From Epiperipatus broadwayi (lineage: Eukaryota > Onychophora > Udeonychophora > Euonychophora > Peripatidae), in assembly GCA_028023455.1 (NCBI GenBank), contig JAQFVV010006295.1:434001-498000 (forward strand): a DNA stretch of 64,000 nt, read 5' to 3'. Position numbers and translations under genes: made by a program. Each line of letters starts with the position of its first letter. The stretch's first letter is position 1. Below the pieces are notes generated by a model that saw nothing but the letters and a program-made list of their open reading frames with translations, made no database searches and was not told the DNA's origin. Shown here piece after piece: positions 9,430 to 19,639 of the stretch.

Positions 9430-9775
9430 TAGCCTGAGAAATCAGCACAAAACTAACTATAAGTTCACCAACATTACAGACAAAAATAATCATTCATCAT
9501 CATAAATGATCAACAATAAAAATAGATTGACAGTCAATCTTGTGACTGAATTTGAAATGGGTCTATTATAGACCAGGTTAATTATTTAGCCCTTGCCAGC
9601 TTGGTGCATTTTATTTAAACTATAATGTGAATGCATACACTTACATGTTAATCAATAAGACTATAACAATTAAAAATAATAATTCTGGATTACTAAAACA
9701 TGCTAACCATCATCAATACTCTGGACACTTAGTTACCATTAGTATGCTGGACAACTATATAGATAAAACAGTATG
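9430..9775 (+). repeat. Segment H, copy 1
   Basis: It shares ordered blocks with 13390-13715: CTAACTATAAGTTCACCA, GACTGAATTT..AAATGGGTCT, TCTATTATAGA, TTTAGCCCTTGCCA, CATCATCAAT and CTCTG.CCACTTAGT. Both copies lie just upstream (in minus-strand sense) of P1 PLE fragments, so H may be part of that element or of something that hitchhiked with it. No protein is recognised. Confidence 0.75.
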
Positions 9776-10620
9776 CATATAAACTAATTCTTTAGCAAGT
9801 TGACAGACTCTTGGTGAGCTGATTTCTTTTGAAACAGTAGACTGGTTTATTGTCATCTTTAAGAAATATTTTCCAGATAACTGTTGACATTCAATCTGCT
9901 CCATTTAGTCTAAAATTTGATATATTTCAGGTATACTGGCTAATGTACAATATGGGCTAATGAACCACAAAAAAGCTGGTTCTTGCTTCCATGTGAATCC
10001 AAACTCTACCATAGTGAACTAGTAGCAGATAGACTTTCACCATCTCTTGCCTTCAGTTAAAACTTCATACTTATCATGCTGTCAGAATATGTAGAATTGT
10101 AAAAACCTAAAAACTTCCAAAAATACCCCTTAATTTTTTTCCAATATTTTTGTAGTCAGGGTAGAATTTTAAAAAAAAACCACAGTAATTAAAAATAAGT
10201 TTTCCCTATCTTGATTGAAAGAAATTAATGATTTTTTAAATTTACTTGAATTCTTTGAAAAACAACTTTGTAGAACTTTTTATCACAATATGTTACACAA
10301 GCTTTAACCTTTTCCTTGAAAAAAAATTTTTTTTTAATTTTCATTGACCAAGTGAATTAAAGTTTTACAACTTTTGATTGGTCAATTAACAAACTCAGCC
10401 ATAAAATATATTCATCTTTTAATATTATATTTGTTTTAGTTTCATTTGTAAAAAGTATATTAATAATTTGTCAGATTATGAAAGTGAATGAAAGTTTTTT
10501 CAAAAATAAATTTCTATTTATAATTATAAAAATATTTCATAGCCAAAGACCTAAAAAGAACATTCCTAACAAATTAGAAAGTGCTGCAGATGTCATTGAT
10601 TTCTTTCTCAACTTACATTA
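9776..10620. other. No gene seen
   Basis: AT-rich sequence without a recognised repeat or coding signature. Confidence 0.5.
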
Positions 10621-10628
10621 GTGTATAA

Positions 10629-11120
10629 TGTTTTACTAAAATCTTACTATTTTTCTAAAATAATTATGGTTTCAGCCTTTTTTTTACCAAAATACATTAT
10701 AATATGTAAATAAATGCCAGAAAAATACTCTAAAACATTCATTTTTATTTGAAATTTAAATAAAGAGCTTGGGGCGATGTAAATTGTTGACAGATGTCAA
10801 AATTGTTGTTAGCACTGGTTTCTTTTTCAATTTACATTCGTAATATTTACTGAGGTTATAACCTCAATAATATGTGTATAAAATGTTATAGTAGGGACCT
10901 CTGCAAGTGTTTTAACCACAAGCTTATGCTATGGAAGAAAAGAGGGGAACCCTTCTTTACTTCAACCTACAAAGTAAAGAATTTTTTACTAAAATCTTAC
11001 TATTTTTCTAAAATAATTATAGTTTTAGCATATTTTATAAAAATAATGTGTACAAAAAATAAAACACTCTAAACATACATTTTCAGTTTGAAAATCAAAA
11101 CAAAGACATTGGAATGATAA
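10629..11120 (+). repeat. Local direct duplication with a family F fragment between copies
   Basis: TTTTACTAAAATCTTACTATTTTTCTAAAATAATTAT occurs near 10631 and again at about 10986, and similarity continues for about 100 bases past each. Between them lies TGAGGTTATAACCTCA (10851-10866), a perfect 16-base palindrome, and a single arm of family F (10890-10945: TAGGGACCTCTGCAAGTGTT, ACAAGCTTATGCT), the same family that forms the perfect hairpin at 46011-46205. Confidence 0.65.
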
Positions 11121-11944
11121 AAATTATGGACACTCTTCTTTTGTTTGAAATGAAAACCAACAAATCAGCATCTAGGAAAGCCTGCCTTCTCCCATTGTTG
11201 AATCTTCAATGTCAATTTATTGAATTTTTACTTGTAAAATAATTTTAGAGAGGGTAGCATCTTATGGTACTTTTTGTTTGCTTTAAAGTAAGCATAAAAA
11301 TACTACCAAAGCTCAAAAATTGACTGTTTTCAAGTGACTTCAAGCTGTGAACCATCCTGCCATTGATGTTTCACAGGAAAGGTTAATTTAAAAAATTTAT
11401 TTAATCAAAATAGTGAAATTTTATAATTACCAGTAAATCTATTTTAACACAAAAACATGCTTGTTTTAATTTCAAAATCAGAATTAATAAAATATTAATT
11501 AGACCTTTTTAAATGTTTAATTTATAATAAAAAAATTTAAATTCAAAATTATTTAATCCTTAACTGTGATTCCAGTATAATATAGAAAATATATACAAAA
11601 AATTTTTGTTTATGTTTATTTCTACTTTTTCTTTCAACTTTATATATATATATATTGTAATGTCTACTGTCTATTAAGGTTTTTCATACAAGTTAACTTC
11701 TCGTACTGAGTGACCAAATTATGTCCTATCTATTAAATTTGTTTTGTCAGACAATTCAGTAAGATTTGGTGGCTGCAATTATTTTTCCTGGTCACCCAAT
11801 ACCCTTTTAACTAATGTAACTACTAAAATAATGTGATCAAGTAAGCCAGCTTTTAATTTATTTGAAAGGTGCCAGGATTCTGTACAGAAATCCACTGTCT
11901 AAATCCCTTTTATTTATTTAGTTATGATGAAATTATCTAGAAAC
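11121..11944. other. No gene seen
   Basis: AT-rich DNA; (TA)n near 11641. Nothing recognised. Confidence 0.5.
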
Positions 11945-13010
11945 TCCGGAGGATTGAGTTTCGGTACAGCATTGGCAAAGGTAAATTATATTTTCAAATC
12001 TTCATAATTAACTTTAATAAATTTATTAATAATCATTAATAATGTACAATGAATAGGGGTATTAGAAATAATTATTTTTATTTTAACAAATTAAAATATA
12101 AAAAATAAAAACATTATGAATTAATTAATTAGAAAGATGACACACACGCTAATCCAGATATGAATCAATAAAAAAAACAGTTCAACAATTATATTTCCTA
12201 GGTAAACAAGAATCTCTTGAAACATAAAAATTTAAAGTCTTAATCGGGATTATTATGATATTAATTTTAAGAATTGTTTGCAAACTTTATCACAATCAGG
12301 AAAAGTTACTCTTAACTTACCGGTAAGTTGGTGTAGGTTTTTGGGATCCTGAGCTCATATGAATTTCCATTGGTCTCTCCTGCCAGCATCTTTCATTATT
12401 GTTCTGCTCTATAGCTGGAGAAAAGGCACAATTGTAGTGACCCTTTCATTATAAAAAGCAATCTTCACCAGGCCCATTTCCATTGCTTGCATGATATCTT
12501 AGTACAGCAAGTGGGATACCTGTGCAGAAATATATTCCTGCCACAGGTTATCCTCGCAGAAACCTCCAACTTTCAGACACATAACTAGAAGGTATAGAGA
12601 AGACTCAGATTGAAGTTGTCCTCCTCTTTTTATACTCGATCTGGTTTTTGAAGCTTCTGTGTATCCTTTTGTCCTTTTATCAGCATACTAGATAATAATC
12701 TTGTACACTCTCTGTTAAATTTAAGTTACAAAGTTCTCCTTTCACAAAGTCCGTCTGCCATCTTTAATTAGCTAAAATATTTTTCTTTTAGCCTATCTGG
12801 ATCAGTAATTTGTGTGTCTTTTGTTCTTTCCAATTTTCTACTTTTATTTCTAATTAGACAAAAAAAAATATGGACAAAAATTTAACTTTCATTGTACATT
12901 AAAAAAAAAAAGATTATACAGACTAAAATTTAATTATGTCTTTTAATAAGAACGCTAAATTTACTTCTTTTTTTTTTTTCTTAGCTTTTAAATATCTTAC
13001 CGGATGCCAA
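11945..13010. repeat. Segment I, copy 1 (about 1.1 kb dispersed duplication)
   Basis: It shares its start and end, and several blocks between them, with 26935-28025: ATTGGCAAAGGTAA near the start, AATGTACAATGAA, CTCATCCAGAT or CTAATCCAGAT, a GGTAAGTT near the middle, GTTACAAAGTTCTC, CCATCTTTAATTAGCT and AGCTTTTAAATAT at the end. The copies are strongly diverged. At the start, a 40-base stretch (AACTCCGGAGGATTGAGTTT ... GGCAAAG) sits between an AG acceptor and GTAAAT and could be a small exon. No domain is recognised. Confidence 0.65.
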
Positions 13011-13094
13011 TATACTTGTACTGTAATATATATGTGCACACACTACTATGTTGTTATATGACACGAGACACATAACTGTCTCAATATAAACCAA

Positions 13095-13215
13095 ATTCAT
13101 AACTTTTAAATCATTATTATCATTATTAATTAATAAATTTAAACTTTTATATATATATAGACTAAATAATAACATATTTTTTATTAATCATAATAAATAT
13201 TTTTTTAATTAACAT
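13095..13215 (-). pseudogene. PLE family P1 fragment, just before the GIY-YIG domain
   Basis: On the minus strand it matches 17195-17325 of the plus copy: ATGATTAATAAAAAA, TTATTATTT, AAAGTTTAAATTTATTAATT, and AAGTTATGAATTTG.TTTATA. The peptide-level match includes NLLINN and DLKVMNLVYI (against DLEVMNLFYI in the plus copy). Similarity fades below 13095, where segment I begins. Confidence 0.65.
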
Positions 13216-13389
13216 TGCAGAAAATAGGGGTAAATACAAAAGAAGCTCTGGTTACAATGTCCCACAACTGGTTAGCTATTTGTATACTAACAGTACCTCA
13301 CATTGGGATATATTTATGAGATGATGGGACCCATTATCATCTCCAAATAAACAAAATATAAAATTTAATATAAAAGGAATGAGCAGGAG

Positions 13390-13715
13390 ATTACTCTAAG
13401 AGATCAGCACAGCTAACTATAAGTTCACCAGCACTACCCAAAAGTGATTATGAATGATTAACAATAAAAAGGAATCAACAGTCAATCTGGTGACTGAATT
13501 TTAAATGGGTCTATTATAGATCAGGCTAATTGTTTAGCCCTTGCCAAAACTTGAGTCAAATTATTTAAACCATAATTTGTATTCACAAACTTAAGTGCTA
13601 ATCTATAAGAATACAACAGAAAAAATAATGCTGGAATATTAAAACATACTGATCATCATCAATGCTCTGACCACTTAGTACCTTTAATGTACTGGTCAAC
13701 TATAAACTTGGTTGT
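13390..13715 (+). repeat. Segment H, copy 2
   Basis: Second copy of the block at 9430-9775 in the same orientation, with substitutions and small gaps. It lies directly beside the P1 fragment at 13095-13215. Confidence 0.75.
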
Positions 13716-15880
13716 TAATAAATACCAAACTAAATAAAATGTACTGCATGGACTTGGTCCCTTTGCACCCATTCAGGATTACCATCATCTGGATGTCAAT
13801 AACATTAAATATAACCCCTACCCCATATAGCTGTTATGCACAAATCTAACTCATGAAGCAAGGACTCTATAAATTATTACTGTGAGCAAGTGCTAAATAA
13901 ATATAAATAAAGCAGCTTATTATAAGTAACCTTAAATAATTTATAGGCTTACCCTACTATAAGTCAATAGTTTTATTGTATCATAAAAATCCTAGAACAT
14001 TATGCTGTCATGAAATAAGAGCACACACATTTGCAATTTAAACAGGAGTTGAATAAAATAAGAAACTAAGCCTAAAAAATATTTTTAAACAATTATTTAA
14101 TACCTAATTAACAATAGATAAAAAATGACATGATAGTATAAAATTTTAAACACTCATTTCATCAAAAAAAATACTTTCATAAAATTTATATTAACCAATC
14201 AGTTGATTTTTATTCATGGATTAACTTTCAATTCATTATTTCTTTAAATAACTAAGAATTTTGAAAACAACATTTTTAGAATCAAAGATAATCTTTTGTT
14301 TAGCTTGATTAACCCCCTTTTTTTCTTATGAGGGAAAATGAAAAAAGGGGAAAACATGTTTAAAAAATTAAATTTACAACAGATTAATTTTTCTAAAAGC
14401 TATTTCATAATTTGGAAGAGAAAATTGATTGGGTTTTGGAAAAAGATCTTTCACAATTGGAAAACATTAATTTAATGAAAGTATTTAAAATTATTACTTC
14501 TTACAAAAAAAATTATGAAAAAAAAATTATATTAATGAAAATACAGTGTGTGCACACAAAAAATATCTTTAACCATGGTTTTATTGTTTATGGAGTTCTT
14601 TTCAGTTACAATTTCCAGGTTTTTTTTTTCAATTGAGTTTTTTCTTGAAGGTTTTTAGATATGTGCATGTTTAATTTGTTCTTTTCTTGGTCTGCAGTAA
14701 TTGCAGGTAAAAATAGAATATTGTCTATTGAGTTTTCTTCTTAAATTTCCAGGTGAGACTGACACAGACTCTTGGTTGAATGCAAGGTTGCAGATTACTT
14801 TAAGGAAGGTACCTTCTCTGCATTTTTATTCCAGTGAAGGTTAGTCACATGGATGAAGATGATACCTAGTTTTTATCTGAATTTAACACATGATTTTTAT
14901 TATACAAACCATTTTTATGACAACTCATAAGATGTTAAAAGTTTAAAACATCTGTTATGCTATACAATAGCTTAATTAAAACTTCTGCTGGAAACAGCTT
15001 TGTGAAGATCTCTTCTTGTTTCTTCTTTATCAGTTGGATTAAGACTTGACTAGTCTCTTCAACAGCTAAGTTAAGGAATCCCTTCTCACCAGACAATTAG
15101 TCTTATATTTATTCATAACTCCATTGTTTCTTTAGAACAACCCTACCTACAAACCAATTACAATCTGTTTCTTATGTGATAATTTTTATAATAAATTAGA
15201 GAAGTTTTTATAAATATAACTGATCAGTTATCTCCCTCCTTAATCATATACATTGAAAAATAAGTCAAGAACTTGAATTAACATCTTAAAATTCTTGACA
15301 TCCCTTGCTAATAAAATAAATTTCTTGCAAAAGAAGAAAACAAAATAATCAGTTAATTACACTGATTTGATTTTTCTTGTATTGAAGAGAACAAAGAAAA
15401 ATAAAAATAAATCTGATTAAAAATAAAATTTACAAATATATTAAAATCTTAGTTTTTTCCTTTCTTTTTTAAAATACTCTTAAACATAAAACTTTACCTC
15501 TCTAAAAAAGATTAAAATTAATATTTATTAAATAAATTACAAAAAAAAAAGAAATCATTTTTTTTCTCTTAATACATTTTCATAGTTTAAATAATTACTA
15601 AAAAGAGAGAGAGAGTTAAAAAAATTTGTTTACATTCTTTCACAATTCTCTCTCCCCTCCACAAAAAATATTCTCAAATTAAAATTTTATTTAACAAATT
15701 TAATGTTTGAGAATTCTTATACTATCATATTGGGGCTTAAAATATTTAGTTAAATGAAGACCCATTAAAAATATGTTTAGGAAAATTAAATATTATTTCA
15801 CCCATTAATTAAATAATTCTATACTTAAATCTGAAGAACATGCTGCCAACTATCTAATTATTTTTAGTGCAGTCATGTAG
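13716..15880. other. No gene seen
   Basis: AT-rich sequence. A 74-codon ORF at 14412-14636 is rich in Lys, Ile and Asn, as expected by chance at this base composition. A (GA)n tract lies at about 15604. No repeat family was matched. Confidence 0.45.
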
Positions 15881-15884
15881 ACAA

Positions 15885-16790
15885 TTGGTTACAATATGTA
15901 GGACAAATATTAATATATTTTTTATTAATCATACTAAATATTTTTTAATTTTAACAAAAAAACCTTTTGTAAATAGTCTGAACAGGCACTAATCTGTATT
16001 CACACTTTCAAATCAAGATGCTTTAGATTCACCTATATAAGTTGATATTTAGGTTAAAGATAAGACAGCCCACTCTTATCTTTATAAAAGTTGCTATCTT
16101 GGGTCATGGTTTGGAAGATCCCTCTATTGGCAAACTATGCTTGTTTATTGCAAATTTTAAAGTGCACTGAATACAGGTTAGTGCCTGTTCAGACTATTTA
16201 CATAAGCTTTCTGTGCACTCTATAAATTTATTACTACTTTCCAATAGTTTTTAGAATTTCCAACAATAAGATCGTAATATTAACTCGCTGTAAATCGCAA
16301 GATTTCATGTAAGTCAATTTGTAAAGAAAATAGTGGATTTTAACAGTGGAGAAAATAACTACTTCATGCTTTCAAATCAAGATGCTTCAGATAAGTTGAC
16401 ATTTAGGTTAAAGATAAGATGGCCACTCTTATCTTTATAAAAGTCACTATCTAGTGTCGTGGTTTGGAAGATCCCTCTATCGGAAAAATATGCTTGTTTA
16501 TTGCAAATTTTAAAGTGCATTGAATACAGGTTAGTCCCTGTTCAGATTATTTACATAAGCTTTCTATGCACTCTATAAATTAATTACTACTTTTCAAAAA
16601 AACTTTTTGTAACATTAAACCAACATAAATTATCTTATTATTATTATTCTTAGTTATATTTATTCTATTATTTATTTTTTCAATATTTTTATTACAAAAC
16701 AAATCATTAATGACATTTTTAGGATAGTCATTTATAAAACATTCATATTTTATTATATCAAGTTAACTTTTTAATAAAGCTTCATTTGAA
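15885..16790 (-). pseudogene. PLE family P1 fragment interrupted by an insertion (15973-16594)
   Basis: Minus-strand pieces 16790-16600 and 15972-15885 are continuous in the plus copy (16985-17240): TGATAAAATATGAATGTTTT, TTATGTTGGTTT, TTACAAAA, then TGTTAAAATTAAAAAA, TTTAGTATGATTAATAAAAA, ATTTG.CCT. In the interrupted copy the gap falls at GTTTTTTTG. The remnant spans the region before the GIY-YIG domain and is full of stops. Confidence 0.7.
15955..16612. mobile_element. Family K tandem insertion with 18-bp target duplication
   Basis: The insert at 15973-16594 is flanked by CAAAAAAACCTTTTGTAA (15955-15972) and CAAAAAAACTTTTTGTAA (16595-16612), identical but for one base. It contains two direct copies of about 250 bases sharing TTTCAAATCAAGATGCTT, AGGTTAAAGATAAGA, TGGTTTGGAAGATCCCTCTA, ATGCTTGTTTATTGCAAATT and ACATAAGCTTTCT.TGCACTC. 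The first copy also has inverted ends (TAGTCTGAACAGGCACTAAT against AGTGCCTGTTCAGACTATTT). A long target duplication suggests insertion by a LINE- or PLE-type retrotransposition machinery. Confidence 0.8.
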
Positions 16791-16984
16791 CATAATTAAA
16801 TTGTTCTATGTATTTTATTAATAACATTTATTTTACAATTATTATCAATATCTGAATACCAATTATTTAATAGCGTATAAAATATTTTTTCTATATATAT
16901 ATTTGGATATTAGAATTTAAAAAATAATTAATAATAATGGAATAGTTATTGAAACTTCTTTTTATAAAAAAACATCTTATGGTC

Positions 16985-17915
16985 TATTAAATGTCAAATG
17001 AAGATTTATTAAAAAATGAGTTACATATGATAAAATATGAATGTTTTACAAATGACTATCCTAAGGGTGTTATTAATGGTTTGTTTTGTAATAAAAATTT
17101 AAAATAAATAAATAACAGAATAAAATTAAATAAAAATAATAAAAAAGTTTATGTTGGTTTTAATATTACAAAAGATTTGTTTGTTAAAATTAAAAAAATA
17201 ATTAGTATGATTAATAAAAAAAAATGTTATTATTTGCCCTGTATGTAAAAAGAAAAAAGTTTAAATTTATTAATTAATAATAATAATTATAATGATTTAG
17301 AAGTTATGAATTTGTTTTATATTATAAAATGTTTAGATTGTATTAAGGATAATAAATAAGTATCATATATTGGAACTACAAAAAATAAGTTAGCTACAAG
17401 ATTAAAACAACATTTAAATGACAAAAATTCTGCAGTTTATGAACATATGTATCAATTTAAACAAAGATTTTAAAATAGAATCATTGAAATATATTATATC
17501 ATATAATGAAAGAATTATAAAAGAAGCTATTTATATAAATGAAATGAAAACTTTAATGAATAGGTTGTTAATTGAAAAAAGAAAATAATACATTGATTTA
17601 ATTAATGTAGAATTTGTAATTATATAATTATAAAGAAGAGTATTTTAAAAAAGATATTTAAGAAATGAATGTAATAGACATTTAAGATTGTTTGTAAGAA
17701 GAGACTTAAGGTAACAATAATTTATATTTTTTATATATATTACTGTGGAATATTTGTATTTATATTTGTTATTTTATTTATATATTTTTTAGTTATTCCC
17801 TGAGAAAAACTATAAAAGAATATAGTCAAAACATTGGAGTATTGTTGTAATTTACAATAGATCATAATAAATCAAGATTTATAAAGATGGTGCATGGGAC
17901 TTGTTTTATATATCA
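16985..17915 (+). pseudogene. PLE family P1, best copy: pre-GIY-YIG region, GIY-YIG relic, 3' end
   Basis: Broken frames give, in order, VYVGFNITKDLFVKIKKI (17150 region; the segment before the endonuclease), MNLFYIIKCLDCI...VSYIGTTKNKLATRLKQH (17305-17415; the two GIY-YIG motif strands with a stop between them), NSAVYEHM, and RIIKEAIYINEM (the downstream Glu region). The 3' end at 17798-17836 has the hammerhead-like order CTGAGAA, ACTATA and TATAGT (a perfect 6-bp stem), CAAAAC. The last looks like GAAAC with decay at a CpG. PLEs are retroelements with reverse transcriptase plus GIY-YIG endonuclease; the RT part is not visible here. Confidence 0.75.
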
Positions 17916-18900
17916 TAATTATAATAAATACCTTTGGGATCTTTAACATTTATTCACCTGAGCTCTTTGTAGCTAAAACAAGCTAATAGCTTTGTTACTC
18001 ATGATTATTTAAGAAGTTTGAGTGCCGAAATCAATTATGGGGCTTCCTTCTCCAAGTTGAATGCTTTACTATTGCATGAAACCATACAGACCTTTTTGGA
18101 GTTGAAAGAGTATTACCCTGGGAGAGTTCTCAGAATTTTTCTTTCTGAGTTAAACATTTCTAAGGTTTCACATTATACTTATCTTCCAGTTTCAAAAGGC
18201 AATCACTAAGTTCATGGGTTGTTTTCATCTGATCACCACTAGTGCATTGATGTCTGGAGAACAATATATTGCCATAGAATCATATTGACCATAAGGTTAT
18301 TTCTCCACTTTTACACACTATGCAAGCAATACATATTACATTATATGTTAGTCATCTTAGTCTCAACTGTGCAAATACCACATATTACATTATATATTAT
18401 TATATTGGTCTGATTCTAATATTTTTTTATTTAAATTTGTTCTTGTTAGGCATTCATTTGTAATTAAATACATTATTAAATTAATAAGATGGACATAGCA
18501 GTTCTGCAGTAATCATAAGCAAAGAAAGTTTATATATATATATAATTTCTTCTAGGTTTTAAACATCTGTCAAAAAAATGTATTGCATATATAATGGAAA
18601 TTCAATGCTTCACAATTTCCATTGTGTTCGTTTTTTTTAATTTCGAACATAATGGACGAATAATCTAAAATTTCAAAATTCTCTGAATCAATGAATTAAC
18701 TTGTCAATATACAAATAAAATGTATATAATTAAATTAGTGTTTTTTATCATTCACAGAAAATAATTACTCAGAAACAAATTCTCAAATGGTTTTATTTTT
18801 TCTTACTATTTTTTTTCATATTTTTTCATTATTTTTTTTTTTTTAATTTAACTTTTTTTTCCACAAGAAAGGCCAAAGTAAGAGTTTGAGGTAAATACCA
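17916..18900. other. No gene seen
   Basis: A 63-codon ORF at 18018-18209 has a balanced composition (SKLNALLLHETIQTFLELKE) and could be a decayed coding fragment, but no family is recognised and no splice or start context supports it. The rest is AT-rich. Confidence 0.35.
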
Positions 18901-18903
18901 TTT

Positions 18904-19045
18904 AGCAATTTAATTTTTTTTTTTTTTTTCATATGTCATAGCATCGGCCGGGACGCGAACCCACAACCGTCTGCAACCAACTACTTGCTTGCATGGCCGC
19001 TGCGATACCTCTCGGCTAACAACGCAAGACAGCAATTTAATTTTT
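18904..19045 (-). mobile_element. Short tRNA-derived SINE with 15-bp target duplication
   Basis: Body 18930-19030 reads on the minus strand with an A-box-like TTAGCCGAGAGG, a B box GGGTTCGCGTCCC about 60 bases downstream, and a poly-A tail (T run 18919-18929). It is flanked by identical AGCAATTTAATTTTT at 18904-18918 and 19031-19045. About 100 bases plus tail is short for a SINE: nearly all of it is the tRNA-like head. Its GC content stands out sharply from the surroundings. The exact target duplication suggests a fairly recent insertion. Confidence 0.85.
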
Positions 19046-19639
19046 GGCTTATAAAATTTACTTTTATACGAATCAACGTATATACACATAGTTTTCACTT
19101 TTTTTTAAACTCCTATTTTACATCTCTTATTTTAGTTCTATTCCCTTTTTTAATCTTTCAGTTTTTAGTCATTTAAATTAATATAGAATCTGTTTTGCCA
19201 TGAACTACTCATGCTAATAGTCATTTCTCTGCATGACAATAGGATTGTGTATGCATTGCAGTCATTTTCCCATTCTTTAGTTACATGTACGTAGTCAAAT
19301 CTCTTTTTTTAACCAAAACTCCTCATTAAGAAATTTGTACTTGACAAACAACAATATATTTCGAAGCTTTATTTGAGCTTCCAAAAGGATCTTAAAAAGA
19401 TGTTTTAAAAATTGATTTCTCTAGATAACTGTGTCTAGAAAATTTCCGTTTAAAGCACTACAAAATCGAAATAGTTTGAAAAATCAGTGATGATAAAGCG
19501 AGTAAAATAGAAACTGGTGATAAAATTAAAAGATTTTTATTTTTTCTAAATATATGTAATGTACAAAGTTTGCTTGATGTGTATTTTCCAATATACATTA
19601 AAAGAAGGAATGTAGGGGAGAGAGAAATAGTATTACTAG

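Noticed and set aside
18930-19030. Functional tRNA gene
   Set aside because: It lacks a proper acceptor stem and 5-bp T stem, and has a poly-A tail with target duplication, so it is a SINE.
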